Source of the DNA: Natronocalculus amylovorans
Lineage (GTDB): Archaea > Halobacteriota > Halobacteria > Halobacteriales > Haloferacaceae
Reading direction: 5' to 3'
Assembly: GCF_023638035.1 (NCBI RefSeq)
Contig: NZ_JAKRVX010000004.1
Span: forward strand, 124,001-188,000
Length of the DNA stretch: 64,000 nt
How positions within the stretch are numbered: position 1 is the stretch's first letter; every line of letters starts with the position of its first letter. The notes beneath the pieces were generated by a model. That model was given only the letters and a program-made list of their open reading frames with translations, searched no databases and was not told the DNA's origin. Of this stretch, positions 8,739-16,945 are shown in pieces. A program made the position numbers and the translations under genes.

Positions 8739-8865
8739 GAAATACCACGTTCCTTCGGTGTTCTAGATTAGCGATCGCTGCGAGGAAGGATGTCAATTCA
8801 CGAGCGATTACGATGATTGCGTCACTGATCACAATCGGTTTGTGATCCAGAACAGAATGATTGAG

Positions 8866-8907
8866 CTAACCAACAAGAGCATGTTGTGACCACAGTCTGT
8901 TGGTTAG
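8866..8907. repeat. 42-bp inverted-repeat element, copy 2
   Basis: Same arms (CTAACCAACA / TGTTGGTTAG), same length and the same direction as the copy at 7775-7816; the centre differs at several bases (GAGCATGTTGTGACC). Mismatches in the spacer with perfect arms suggest the stem is what is preserved. Confidence 0.8.
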
Positions 8908-8963
8908 TGGATTCGTTGCGCGTGATTGTGGAGAAATTCAGATCTCCGAAATTTTCTGGTATG

Positions 8964-9010
8964 ATGATCGCCAATCTCGACTACTCTGATACTGAAGCGA
9001 GGTACGATCG
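8964..9010 (+). repeat. direct repeat copy R2
   Basis: ATCGCCAATCTCGACTACTC followed by TGATACTGAAGCGAGG and TACGATCG. Read in frame it would encode IANLDYSDTEARYDR, so the repeat may derive from a protein C-terminus such as that of a VirB4 relative. Confidence 0.75.
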
Positions 9011-9068
9011 ATTGTATGGTGTTTGACTAATTCTACTTATGTTGGCTCGGACCGATTATTTGAATCTC

Positions 9069-9381
9069 ATGAGGTGGAGCGTTTCATCGAACAATGAAGG
9101 GCTGCCCAAGACGATCGGCTGGTGGCTTTTTGCGATCGCTCTGCTTCTCGTCCTCGTTGTGGCGTTACAAACCTACATTGGGTGGATTGTGTTTGGAGTC
9201 TTCCTATATTATGTCGTCCGTCCAGTTGCCAGACGTCTTCAACATCACGGCGTTGGTCATGTTCGCGTATCTCTTGGGACCTGCCATTTTTGGGTGGTAT
9301 GGTATATTTCTCGGCCCGCTCATCATGGTAGTCACCATTCAGTTTTTGCGAGTTCAGCTACCGAAAATTCACCCCCACTGA
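9069..9381 (+). pseudogene. AI-2E/PerM-family permease, internally deleted
   Basis: The first 55 codons from ATG 9069 read as the N-terminus of an AI-2E family permease (GWWLFAIALLLVLVVALQTY, then FLYYVVRPVARRLQ). The frame then shifts, and from about 9220 a different frame reads the family's C-terminus (FNITALVMFAYLLGPAIFG, GPLIMVVTIQF). The middle, several hundred residues in intact members, is missing. This is a fusion of gene ends by internal deletion, not a functional transporter. Confidence 0.75.
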
Positions 9382-9459
9382 GATGAGTGGTCATGTTCCC
9401 GTACGAGAATGTGGCGATTTCTGTGACAAGCACCAATAGTCGAACGTGAGGTATCATGC

Positions 9460-10206
9460 TCACGGAACGTTGGACAGTTGTTCTTCAAGTTCTGCCGTCG
9501 TAGCCCACGAAAAGCACTGATTTAGCGATTCAAGATGGAGAAGAGAATCAGTTATGACACCGCTATACGACGGTCTGCGTCTGTTCAACTCGGCGTCCAA
9601 GTGTGAGTCAAGGTCCGATTTCGATATGTCTAGCTCATGGGTGCCAGCGTGTTCAGCAAGCGTAGTAAGTCTCTCATCAAGATTATCTGCGTGATATGCG
9701 AGTTCGATCGCCCGAGCAAAGATCGCGTCTTCAGTTGTGAGTACGGATTTGTCCTCGTAGTGTTCTTCTAGCGATCGAGGGAAAAGATATGTACGGCAAA
9801 GCAGTGTTGGCCGTTCAATGCGCCCAAACTCTGCGACTGCACCACCAGTATTGTGTTCTAAGATGAGTGGGATGGCATCTGCGTATAGGGCGTGTAGAAA
9901 GAATTTCACTTTGAGAGCCGGGATATCATCTGATACGTGCAGATCGGGTTGTGTGGCGAGGAGATACGCATAGGCATCGTGCCGGTAATTCAACACATCG
10001 AGTGCTTCATCAAGCCGGTATTTGAACGGTGGTTCGTAACTACCCAACACGAAGTATGTCGAATGGGGGCCAAACAAGTGTTCGTGGCGTTCTCGCATGT
10101 ACGATAGCAAGCGTTCACTGTCCACTGGGTCGAGTTCTAGACCGTAGAGAACATCATCTAAAATAAAGTCCGTGAGTTCGTCCGTGTTTTCTGGTATCTT
10201 CCCCAT
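9460..10206 (-). CDS. conserved haloarchaeal-type hypothetical protein, paired with a divergent regulator
   Basis: A 248-residue soluble, mostly helical, acidic protein. I see no catalytic motif, signal peptide or membrane segment. The first 80 residues are rich in aromatic residues (FGPHSTYFVLGSYEPPFKYR). It is divergent from the HTH gene at 10307, and their shared 100-bp promoter contains inverted-repeat sites, so the regulator probably controls both genes. This pairing suggests a small accessory system, but the function is unknown to me. Confidence 0.8.
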   Translation of the reverse strand: MGKIPENTDELTDFILDDVLYGLELDPVDSERLLSYMRERHEHLFGPHSTYFVLGSYEPPFKYRLDEALDVLNYRHDAYAYLLATQPDLHVSDDIPALKVKFFLHALYADAIPLILEHNTGGAVAEFGRIERPTLLCRTYLFPRSLEEHYEDKSVLTTEDAIFARAIELAYHADNLDERLTTLAEHAGTHELDISKSDLDSHLDAELNRRRPSYSGVITDSLLHLESLNQCFSWATTAELEEQLSNVP

Positions 10207-10306
10207 ATCAACCAGTAAGGAAATATAGTAATATAACCATACTGGTCTAACGTTAATACGTCAACCCCATATATTTATACTGGCTGCTACTGTACGTTTA
10301 GATACT
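10207..10306. promoter_or_regulatory. divergent promoter with ACCAGTA/TACTGGT operators
   Basis: Between the two start codons lie ACCAGTA (about 10209), ATACTGGT (about 10238) and TATACTGGC (about 10278), i.e. one inverted and one additional half-site. AT-rich boxes (AATATAGTAATATAA; CATATATTTATAC) suit TATA elements for each direction. Likely the binding sites of the regulator encoded at 10307. Confidence 0.55.
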
Positions 10307-10780
10307 ATGGCCGATATATCCGCACAGGTGGCCACTGAGAGTGAGAAAAACCCGTTAGAACGGCAGCGAGAGCTGATGCAACTGCTCTCCCAGGAAACAC
10401 GTCATAGCATTATTCAGGCACTCCTCGGCCATCCAGAAGTCCTTGCGTCGGCGGCGGAGATCAACCACTTCGTTCCGAGTAAAGCAAAAAAGACAGTCGA
10501 AGAACAACTGGATGTTCTTGTTGCCGCGGATATTTTGGCGATTTATAACCATACGCTAAACAAACAAAAGCGTGGTTTACCGTGGAAATTCTACGGGTTC
10601 ACCACGCATGGTACTGATATTCTTGAAGACTTTAATTACCTCAAGGCAGTCCCCATGGCCCGAGCAGTACACCAAAAAACGCGGAAGCCTGAGAAGATTA
10701 TACGGCATGAGACGGCTCCGCGACCGCCGCTCCCAGATCCAGTTCGTGTGACGTTCAGACTTAACAACGAAAGTGGATAA
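10307..10780 (+). CDS. ArsR-like winged-helix transcriptional regulator
   Basis: A 157-residue protein with a winged helix at about residues 20-105: RELMQLLSQETRHSIIQALL, a recognition-helix region (SKAKKTVEEQLDVLVAADIL) and a wing leading to WKFYGFTTHG. The C-terminus is a basic, proline-rich tail. The layout fits ArsR-type haloarchaeal repressors without visible metal-binding Cys residues. It probably acts on the shared divergent promoter. Confidence 0.75.
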   Translation: MADISAQVATESEKNPLERQRELMQLLSQETRHSIIQALLGHPEVLASAAEINHFVPSKAKKTVEEQLDVLVAADILAIYNHTLNKQKRGLPWKFYGFTTHGTDILEDFNYLKAVPMARAVHQKTRKPEKIIRHETAPRPPLPDPVRVTFRLNNESG

Positions 10781-10794
10781 GATCAAAATGTGCA

Positions 10795-10920
10795 TTAGTC
10801 CAACTCGGCTGGTTCGGTTTCTGTCGTCGTTTCGAAGAACAGCACAATCTGCTCGTTCGGCTTGAGATTATCAATCAAGAGGCCGAACTCATCCTTGCCG
10901 AGGAACGATCGAACTCTGAG
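10795..10920 (-). pseudogene. C-terminal gene fragment, family unknown
   Basis: The minus strand ends in an open frame with protein-like character (FLGKDEFGLLIDNLKPNEQ, then VLFFETTTETEPAELD and stop) but no start codon before it runs into repeat copy R3. Probably the tail of a lost gene. I cannot name the family. Confidence 0.3.
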
Positions 10921-10931
10921 TTTTGGGGCTC

Positions 10932-10985
10932 TTGATGCCGATCGCTCTTCTCGACTACTCTGGTATTGAAGCGAGCAGCGATCGA
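10932..10985 (+). repeat. direct repeat copy R3
   Basis: CTTGATGCCGATCGCTCTTC followed by TCGACTACTCTGGTATTGAA and GCGAGCAGCGATCG: the most diverged of the four copies, sharing the CTTGATGC lead with copy R4. Confidence 0.65.
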
Positions 10986-11100
10986 TCGTCGGTCATAGAG
11001 AGGAACTTCCCACACACTCTGACCCGGGACACCAGTTGTCACCACAGAGCTCTGACATACGGATCGTGACGCATCTTTTCTGCAGCGACTGACGATCGAC

Positions 11101-11152
11101 TTGATGCAATCGCCAATCTCGACTACTCTGATATCGAAGCGAGGTACGATCG
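11101..11152 (+). repeat. direct repeat copy R4
   Basis: TTGATGCAATCGCCAATCTC followed by GACTACTCTGATATCGAAGC and GAGGTACGATCG. In frame it reads DAIANLDYSDIEARYDRP and continues about 15 codons to a stop, so this copy retains a protein-like C-terminus without a gene. Confidence 0.75.
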
Positions 11153-11221
11153 TCCACTCAGCAGACTTGAACTGAACGCAGACGTGTTTCTCCCCAATTG
11201 ACACAACCAGTGTGAATTCTC

Positions 11222-11297
11222 CCGTCAGGAACCCACGACTGAAGTCGTGGGCTTTCTCCTTGACTTTCTGTAACGCCGTTTACGGCGAGGAAGGATG
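11222..11297 (-). repeat. IS200/IS605 right-end hairpin with second stem (copy D)
   Basis: A perfect stem CCCACGACT-ga-AGTCGTGGG at 11232-11251, then GCTTTCTCCTTGAC, then a second stem GCCGTttACGGC and GAGGAAGGATGTC. It directly abuts the stop of the AAA ATPase gene, so it can serve as that gene's 3' hairpin. Confidence 0.65.
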
Positions 11298-12680
11298 TCA
11301 CTTGCTGAGAATATCTTCCAGTCCAAATAATCGCAAGTCGTCCCGTTCAGCCACTGCTTCTTGAACAGATCGGGTTGCCCCGCTTCGAGTAAACAGCGCA
11401 TACTCTACATTGACGTCTCCGTTAATATCAGGAGTCCATCTAACTTTCTCGGTGTGCTCTTCGAGTGATGCAAGCGCACCGTAGTCAAGGGGGGCGTTTG
11501 TAAACTTACACTCACCCACAACCATTGTCCCATCTGTAGTGAAACCGACAACATCAACCTCGTGGCTTTTGTACCACCACCGACCAATATCTAAGAATAT
11601 TTTATTTGGGTATAGTCTTGGAAGTGCGTCCTGACAGAGCACTTCAAATTGAGGGCTCACGAAGTCAGCAAGCTCAGGTTCAATAACTGCCTCGTATGCC
11701 TCGTTTTCCAACCGTTCGTATCGATCTTCATTTCCGTATACAAATCGAAACCAAAACCGGAACAGTGGATCAAGAATTCGATAGCGGCCACGGCGAGATC
11801 GAGCTTTCTCTTCCGTGAGTGGGACCTCACGTTCGATTAGTCGAAGCCGTTCTAATTTCTGGGTGTAGGTCGAAATCTGCTTTCCATCAATCCCGACCAT
11901 CTGTGCAATCTCATTTGATGTGGTATTCCCTGCAGCGATCGCCTTGAGAATCGCAAAGTACCGATTTGGCTCCGTTAATTCGGTTCGGAGGACATACTCG
12001 GGTTCGTTATGAAGATAGCCTCGCTGTGAGAGAAGCGATTCAGAGATCACAGTTTTGAGGTCGTGATCAAGATCGATACCATCGAGATAGTATGGGATAC
12101 CACCAAAGACGCCCCACGAAAATATCCGGTCTTCGGGCGTGTAGCTTTCCGGGAAAAACTCTTGGGCTGCTCTGAAACCGAGTTGGCGGAGATCGATTTT
12201 TTCGGTAAACCGTCCATAGAGTGGACTGTTTCCTAATAGCGTTGCCTCCTCCATCATACTGATTGATGACCCAACGAGAACGAGTGTTCCACTCGTGTTC
12301 TGGAGGTGCTGGTCCCACAACCGCTGGATCACCGAAGGGATACTCTTGTCTGCGTCGATGAGATACGGGAACTCATCGAGTACGACAATTCCTCCCTGTT
12401 CGATGAGGTACCCAAGTAGAGACTCCCAACTTTGTTTGACGTGTTCAATTTCATGGAATGCATTGGAGGCGATATCAACAAATTCGTCAAGTTGCACCTG
12501 TGGTGTTGTCTGTGTCGCCTGATATATGATGGCACCATCTCTTCCCTCGAGTGAGTGTTGAACGAGCTGGGTCTTTCCGAGACGACGACGTCCAAAAATG
12601 ACAATCAGCTCTGGGTTGTCAGAACTGTAGCATTCTCGTAGTCGAGATAGTTCGACTTCCCGATCGACAAAGCGTTCCAT
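11298..12680 (-). CDS. archaeal AAA ATPase (ATPase_2/DUF234 type)
   Basis: A 460-residue protein of the archaea-specific ATPase_2 family. Walker A GRRRLGKT at about residues 31-38, Walker B GIVVLDEFPYLID at about 96-108, a STAND-like middle and a winged helix (ATSNEIAQMVGIDGKQIS) at about 250. The C-terminal DUF234 part carries DVVGF...MVVGECKF, a PD-(D/E)XK nuclease-like core. Such proteins are frequent in mobile or defence-associated regions of archaea; substrate and partner are unknown. Two palindromic sites just upstream suggest a dedicated regulator or autoregulation. Confidence 0.9.
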   Translation of the reverse strand: MERFVDREVELSRLRECYSSDNPELIVIFGRRRLGKTQLVQHSLEGRDGAIIYQATQTTPQVQLDEFVDIASNAFHEIEHVKQSWESLLGYLIEQGGIVVLDEFPYLIDADKSIPSVIQRLWDQHLQNTSGTLVLVGSSISMMEEATLLGNSPLYGRFTEKIDLRQLGFRAAQEFFPESYTPEDRIFSWGVFGGIPYYLDGIDLDHDLKTVISESLLSQRGYLHNEPEYVLRTELTEPNRYFAILKAIAAGNTTSNEIAQMVGIDGKQISTYTQKLERLRLIEREVPLTEEKARSRRGRYRILDPLFRFWFRFVYGNEDRYERLENEAYEAVIEPELADFVSPQFEVLCQDALPRLYPNKIFLDIGRWWYKSHEVDVVGFTTDGTMVVGECKFTNAPLDYGALASLEEHTEKVRWTPDINGDVNVEYALFTRSGATRSVQEAVAERDDLRLFGLEDILSK

Positions 12681-12715
12681 ACGCGCAGATATTCCCCCAA
12701 GGGGTTAATCATACC

Positions 12716-12758
12716 GAATAGCCAAATTTAGAATAGGCTATTTGAAAATAGGCTATTT
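12716..12758 (-). promoter_or_regulatory. palindromic AATAGGCTATT sites upstream of the AAA ATPase
   Basis: Two identical copies of AATAGGCTATTT (12732-12743 and 12747-12758), each an inverted repeat AATAG/CTATT, and a half-site AATAGCC at about 12717. They lie 36-78 bp upstream of the ATG at 12680, the usual archaeal promoter/operator zone. Confidence 0.5.
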
Positions 12759-12810
12759 CAGTTTTGGTACACTGGGGGTGGTCAGGGGAGTGCGACATTC
12801 TCGCGTGAAC

Positions 12811-12909
12811 CACCTCGGGGTCAAGTGGTTCGAGACGCAGAGCGTCTCCTCATCACGGAGGTCAGAGATTTCCGTACGACCCCGAGGCACTCGCCCCGAT
12901 TATCTGTAG
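12811..12909 (+). pseudogene. tnpB C-terminal remnant
   Basis: In frame the sequence reads ETQSVSSSRRSEISVRPRG then TRPDYL and a stop, a tail I associate with haloarchaeal IS1341-type TnpB proteins. It is followed 12 bp later by the family's right-end hairpin. Nothing of the catalytic RuvC part remains, so this is a 3' stub of a TnpB element. Confidence 0.55.
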
Positions 12910-12913
12910 GTTA

Positions 12914-12955
12914 GCGAGAAAACCCACGACTGAGATCGTAGGAGGATGTCACTTG
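12914..12955 (+). repeat. IS200/IS605 right-end hairpin following the tnpB stub (copy E)
   Basis: GAGAAAACCCACGACTGAGA followed by TCGTAGGAGGATGTCAC: stem CCCACGA/TCGTAGG, the plus-strand form of the end repeat, in its natural place downstream of a tnpB stop. Confidence 0.6.
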
Positions 12956-13152
12956 TGACACTGATCTTCGGGTTCTGTGATCTCAGTACGAGATCTTGTG
13001 CAATCCGATCAACAGTCACGAAATCGTGTGAGTTTGGTTAATTGAGAGGATAAGAGGCGTCCAGAGACGCTTATGTACACCGTCGCAAAAGCACGCTTGC
13101 TGATCGACACCGGGCACACACGTTCGTCACATTCAGCGTGTACATTCAGAAA

Positions 13153-16100
13153 ATGTCATCCAGAAACACAGAAACAAAACCGGGCACAGAGACATATCGA
13201 TCGTTACGAATTCGGCCAACACATGATCCACTGGATCCATCAACCGTCGAAAGTCACTTTCGGCGACTCCATCGACTCAAGCGATCGACAGAGCCGGAAT
13301 CGAAATGGAAACAACTCTTTTCACGTGAACAGCCGATAACGATCGAATGGCTACTTGTTACAAGCGGGCAGACAGATGCACCACTCGAATATCACATCAG
13401 CATTGACTCACCAGACGAATCGGATATCCAAGCACTCACACATTTGTGCCGAGGATTATTCCCAAACACCTACGAGATTGAACAGATTGATCGAGATCCG
13501 CTGGAAACACTTACAACACCCAGCCCAGAACACGACGACTCAATAGATGAGATACCCGACGTTGTTGGAATAGAGTTCTACGGCGTTGCAGAGCGCCGTG
13601 AAGACTGGCAAACACGACTAACGCCATTCAGCACGTTTGAAGAAGAAACACAGACACGACTCCCACTCACCGCGATCGTTGAAACACTCTCGACAAGCAC
13701 ACTTCCAATGGCCTACCAAGTGCTGCTACACCCCTACCGAGATTGGCGAGCAGACGCCCTCGATCGGCGGTATCGACTCGAACACGGGCGCGAGACCATG
13801 GCCGATCGGTTTGTTGATGATTGGTTTGGCCCAACAACGACAGAACAGCAACCAAACCGATCGGAAACACTGCACGAACAAGCACACCACAGAGACCCCG
13901 CAATACGACAGCGCCTGACGGACCTTGAACACAAAGACGCACAACGATCGTTCATACTTAATGCGCGTGCGATCGCGATCGCCGTTGCAACATCCCCAGA
14001 CAAAACGAACAGTGAGACGGCAACTGGAGAAAACAAAAATCACAACCGAGAGCAACCCGATGCACTTGGGACAATACGAGAGCTACAAACTGCCCTTGAA
14101 TCAGTGAGCGGACTCCACTACCAAATTAGAGGGGTTGAAAAAACAGGCGACGATGCACAAAACCTCTTAGAGACAATACAATCGCGGAGTGTGTGTGAAC
14201 CAACCTACGATCGGATTGCGACACGCCTGCCGTGGACAGAAAATACAAGCCAAGGGATTATTGCCGATCCAACAGAAGCGCCCGCATTCTGTCTCATCGA
14301 TGCAACCGCACTGACTGCAGAAGGAACACGAGGACTCTCGACGACACCCAAAGAACGGACCGCTCTCGCTCAACCACCAACAGCACAGCTCACACACTAC
14401 CGCGAAAATGGACTCACGATCGGCCACCCGGTGACACAAGATGGAACACCAGAAGAAACACCGATCGCACTTCCACCAAGCCTCCAATCGCTCCACGTTG
14501 CGTGGTTTGGAAAAACGGGATCAGGAAAAAGTACGTCACTGATAAACGGTATTTTGGACAACCACGACGCAACCGATGGGGCTGATATTCTCATTGATCC
14601 AAAAGGAGACGGCATGTCTGAAAGCTACCTACTATCGCACTATGCTCGCTTTGGGACACTCGATAACGTCTACTACTTTGACTGTGCACAGACACTGCCC
14701 GCACTCTCGTTCTTCGACATACGACAACAACTCGAAGACGGGATCGATCGCACCAGCGCAGTTGAAGACGTCGTCGAACACTACATAGAGATTCTCACCG
14801 GTATAATGGGTAGAGAACGATTCGAACGGGCAGTTCGATCGCCAGATATCATCCGATACCTTCTCAAAACGCAATTCGATCCCGTGCATGGAAAAGATGT
14901 GTTTAGCCACCGCGACCTCCAAGCACTCACAGCCCAATTTCAAAAAGCACAAGAACCACCGACAGTCTCCGACAAAGAACTGCAACTCATGCTTGACGGT
15001 GTTGCAGCAAACAGCAAGCGATCATTTACCGAGCTGCTCCAAGGCGTCGCCAACAGAATCGAAAAAATACCACTCGATAAGCGCTTGGGAATGATATTCA
15101 ATAATACTCCTACCCCTGGGACAAGCGACCCCTATTTCGATCTCCGATCGATACTCGACAAGGATGCGGTTGTGATAATCGATACTGGAGGACTCCGCCC
15201 AGAAAGCCAACGTGCAATGACGCTTCTTATCCTCTCAACACTATGGAGTGCACTTCGGCGTCGGACACAACAACAGACAGAAAATGCCGAACTACCTCTC
15301 GTCAATCTATACATCGAAGAGGCAGCTCACCTTGGTGGATCAACACTGCTCTCAGAACTACTCTCACAATCACGATCGTTTGGGCTCTCAATAACACTCG
15401 CAATGCAATTTCCAGCGCAGCTCCGACACGCAGACCCACGAGCCTACGCAGAAGTCATCAATAACGTCTCAACAGTCGTTGCAGGAAACGTCTCCGTCGA
15501 CACCGACCTCGCACAACGATTCGCAACCGAAGCGATCGACACAACAGAAGTCAGCAACCGACTGCGAGCACTCCAACGAGGAGAATGGATGGTTCGACTC
15601 CCAGCAAAATTTGGAAATCCAGAGCCTCAACCATTTCTCGTTACAAGTGCAGCACTCCCAACCGGGCACCCAGATGGTCTCACACCACTCACCAGTGCAC
15701 AAGAAACCGGATTCAAAACAGCACTTGACACCGTATACGATCGCACACGACTCAACTACGGGCTCGATCTCTCACGTGCAGACATGCGAACCTCGATCGA
15801 ACAAGATACCCAACAGACTAAACTGACACACACTGATGAAGCAAAAGAACCTCAGCCCACCGAAAAAACCGAAACAACAGAAGACATACGTCTCAACTCA
15901 GCACTCCCATACACAACACATCTCCCAGAACCGATCGACTACGATCCAGAAATACACGCGCTGGTCTGTGAAACCTGTCAAAACCGATACGATCCAACAG
16001 CACAAGGGATGCGGTTTGCACTCATGTGCTGCAATCAACTCTCCAACATCTCCAGAGACGACATCCCAATCTGTGATATATCACTGAAACTCTCACGAAA

Positions 16101-16893
16101 AGAACGCCGCCAAAGCCCATTCACAGATGCCCAACTCAGACTCCTACAAGTAGTCTACACAGCACACCAACGCCACTACGATCCTAAAACCGAATACGAT
16201 CCACTCTACGACAGTATGAAACTCCTCGAGGAATACGTCGGCATCTCACCTGAAGAACGAGACGAGCTCGTCGACACAAAACACCTCACAGTCGACTGTA
16301 CGTACCCACACAAACTCTACACTGTAACATCAAAAGGACGGAAAGCTATCAAAATCGGTCACAGAGAAGGTATCGCATATGGACACACACAAGGCGACCT
16401 CAATGAATCCACCCTTCACATCATTATGGTCGAGCTCGGTCGACGATACATCGAAGAAACATACGTTAACGATCGAGACTCCCCAGTAACTGAAGCACTC
16501 TCATATTACGAAGTCAAAAACGGTGACGCAAAATCAAGACTCGATGCAGTTGGAATCGACAAAAACGAGAACATCATCATCACACTTGAAGCCGAACGAT
16601 CGAACCATGACTCTCGAAGAGCGGTCCCCTCAGACTACGACAAAATGGCAACACATGAGCCAGAAGCAGCAATCTGGGTCGTGAAAAACAGAGATGGAGC
16701 CCATAACGTACTCAGTGCACTCAATGAGCCACTTGAAGGTGACCCACGTGTTGACAAAACATACAGCCCAACATCTCCGCCCTCGATGTTCATGATCGAT
16801 GAACCAGGGTTTACTGACATGCTCACGCTCCAACAACTACAAAAGATGATCCCCCAAACAAAATACTTCGACAATCAAGACCCAAAAGTGTGA
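13153..16893 (+). CDS. VirD4/HerA-like conjugation ATPase with C-terminal zinc and nuclease-like regions
   Basis: Start taken at ATG 13153 (MSSRNTETK); a GTG five codons upstream is possible. About 1246 residues. The N-terminal 440 residues are unassigned; the motor domain has Walker A FGKTGSGKST near residue 453 and Walker B VNLYIEEAAHL near 717-727, with TLAMQFPAQLR typical of coupling proteins. A CETCQ...CC cluster near residue 938 looks like a zinc site. The last 150 residues contain EVKNGDAKSRLDAVG and IIITLEAE, resembling a restriction-like nuclease core. VirD4 proteins couple DNA to the secretion channel, which matches the VirB4 operon 7 kb upstream. It is convergent with the primase gene. 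Confidence 0.85.
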   Translation: MSSRNTETKPGTETYRSLRIRPTHDPLDPSTVESHFRRLHRLKRSTEPESKWKQLFSREQPITIEWLLVTSGQTDAPLEYHISIDSPDESDIQALTHLCRGLFPNTYEIEQIDRDPLETLTTPSPEHDDSIDEIPDVVGIEFYGVAERREDWQTRLTPFSTFEEETQTRLPLTAIVETLSTSTLPMAYQVLLHPYRDWRADALDRRYRLEHGRETMADRFVDDWFGPTTTEQQPNRSETLHEQAHHRDPAIRQRLTDLEHKDAQRSFILNARAIAIAVATSPDKTNSETATGENKNHNREQPDALGTIRELQTALESVSGLHYQIRGVEKTGDDAQNLLETIQSRSVCEPTYDRIATRLPWTENTSQGIIADPTEAPAFCLIDATALTAEGTRGLSTTPKERTALAQPPTAQLTHYRENGLTIGHPVTQDGTPEETPIALPPSLQSLHVAWFGKTGSGKSTSLINGILDNHDATDGADILIDPKGDGMSESYLLSHYARFGTLDNVYYFDCAQTLPALSFFDIRQQLEDGIDRTSAVEDVVEHYIEILTGIMGRERFERAVRSPDIIRYLLKTQFDPVHGKDVFSHRDLQALTAQFQKAQEPPTVSDKELQLMLDGVAANSKRSFTELLQGVANRIEKIPLDKRLGMIFNNTPTPGTSDPYFDLRSILDKDAVVIIDTGGLRPESQRAMTLLILSTLWSALRRRTQQQTENAELPLVNLYIEEAAHLGGSTLLSELLSQSRSFGLSITLAMQFPAQLRHADPRAYAEVINNVSTVVAGNVSVDTDLAQRFATEAIDTTEVSNRLRALQRGEWMVRLPAKFGNPEPQPFLVTSAALPTGHPDGLTPLTSAQETGFKTALDTVYDRTRLNYGLDLSRADMRTSIEQDTQQTKLTHTDEAKEPQPTEKTETTEDIRLNSALPYTTHLPEPIDYDPEIHALVCETCQNRYDPTAQGMRFALMCCNQLSNISRDDIPICDISLKLSRKERRQSPFTDAQLRLLQVVYTAHQRHYDPKTEYDPLYDSMKLLEEYVGISPEERDELVDTKHLTVDCTYPHKLYTVTSKGRKAIKIGHREGIAYGHTQGDLNESTLHIIMVELGRRYIEETYVNDRDSPVTEALSYYEVKNGDAKSRLDAVGIDKNENIIITLEAERSNHDSRRAVPSDYDKMATHEPEAAIWVVKNRDGAHNVLSALNEPLEGDPRVDKTYSPTSPPSMFMIDEPGFTDMLTLQQLQKMIPQTKYFDNQDPKV

Positions 16894-16945
16894 CTCACAA
16901 TGCGATCGTGTTAAAAAAACACACCTCACATACGATCGGCTCCAC

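Noticed and set aside
7775-8907. vapBC as a composite transposon bounded by the 42-bp elements
   Set aside because: No transposase and no target-site duplication seen; the elements are in the same direction and may be simple hairpins.
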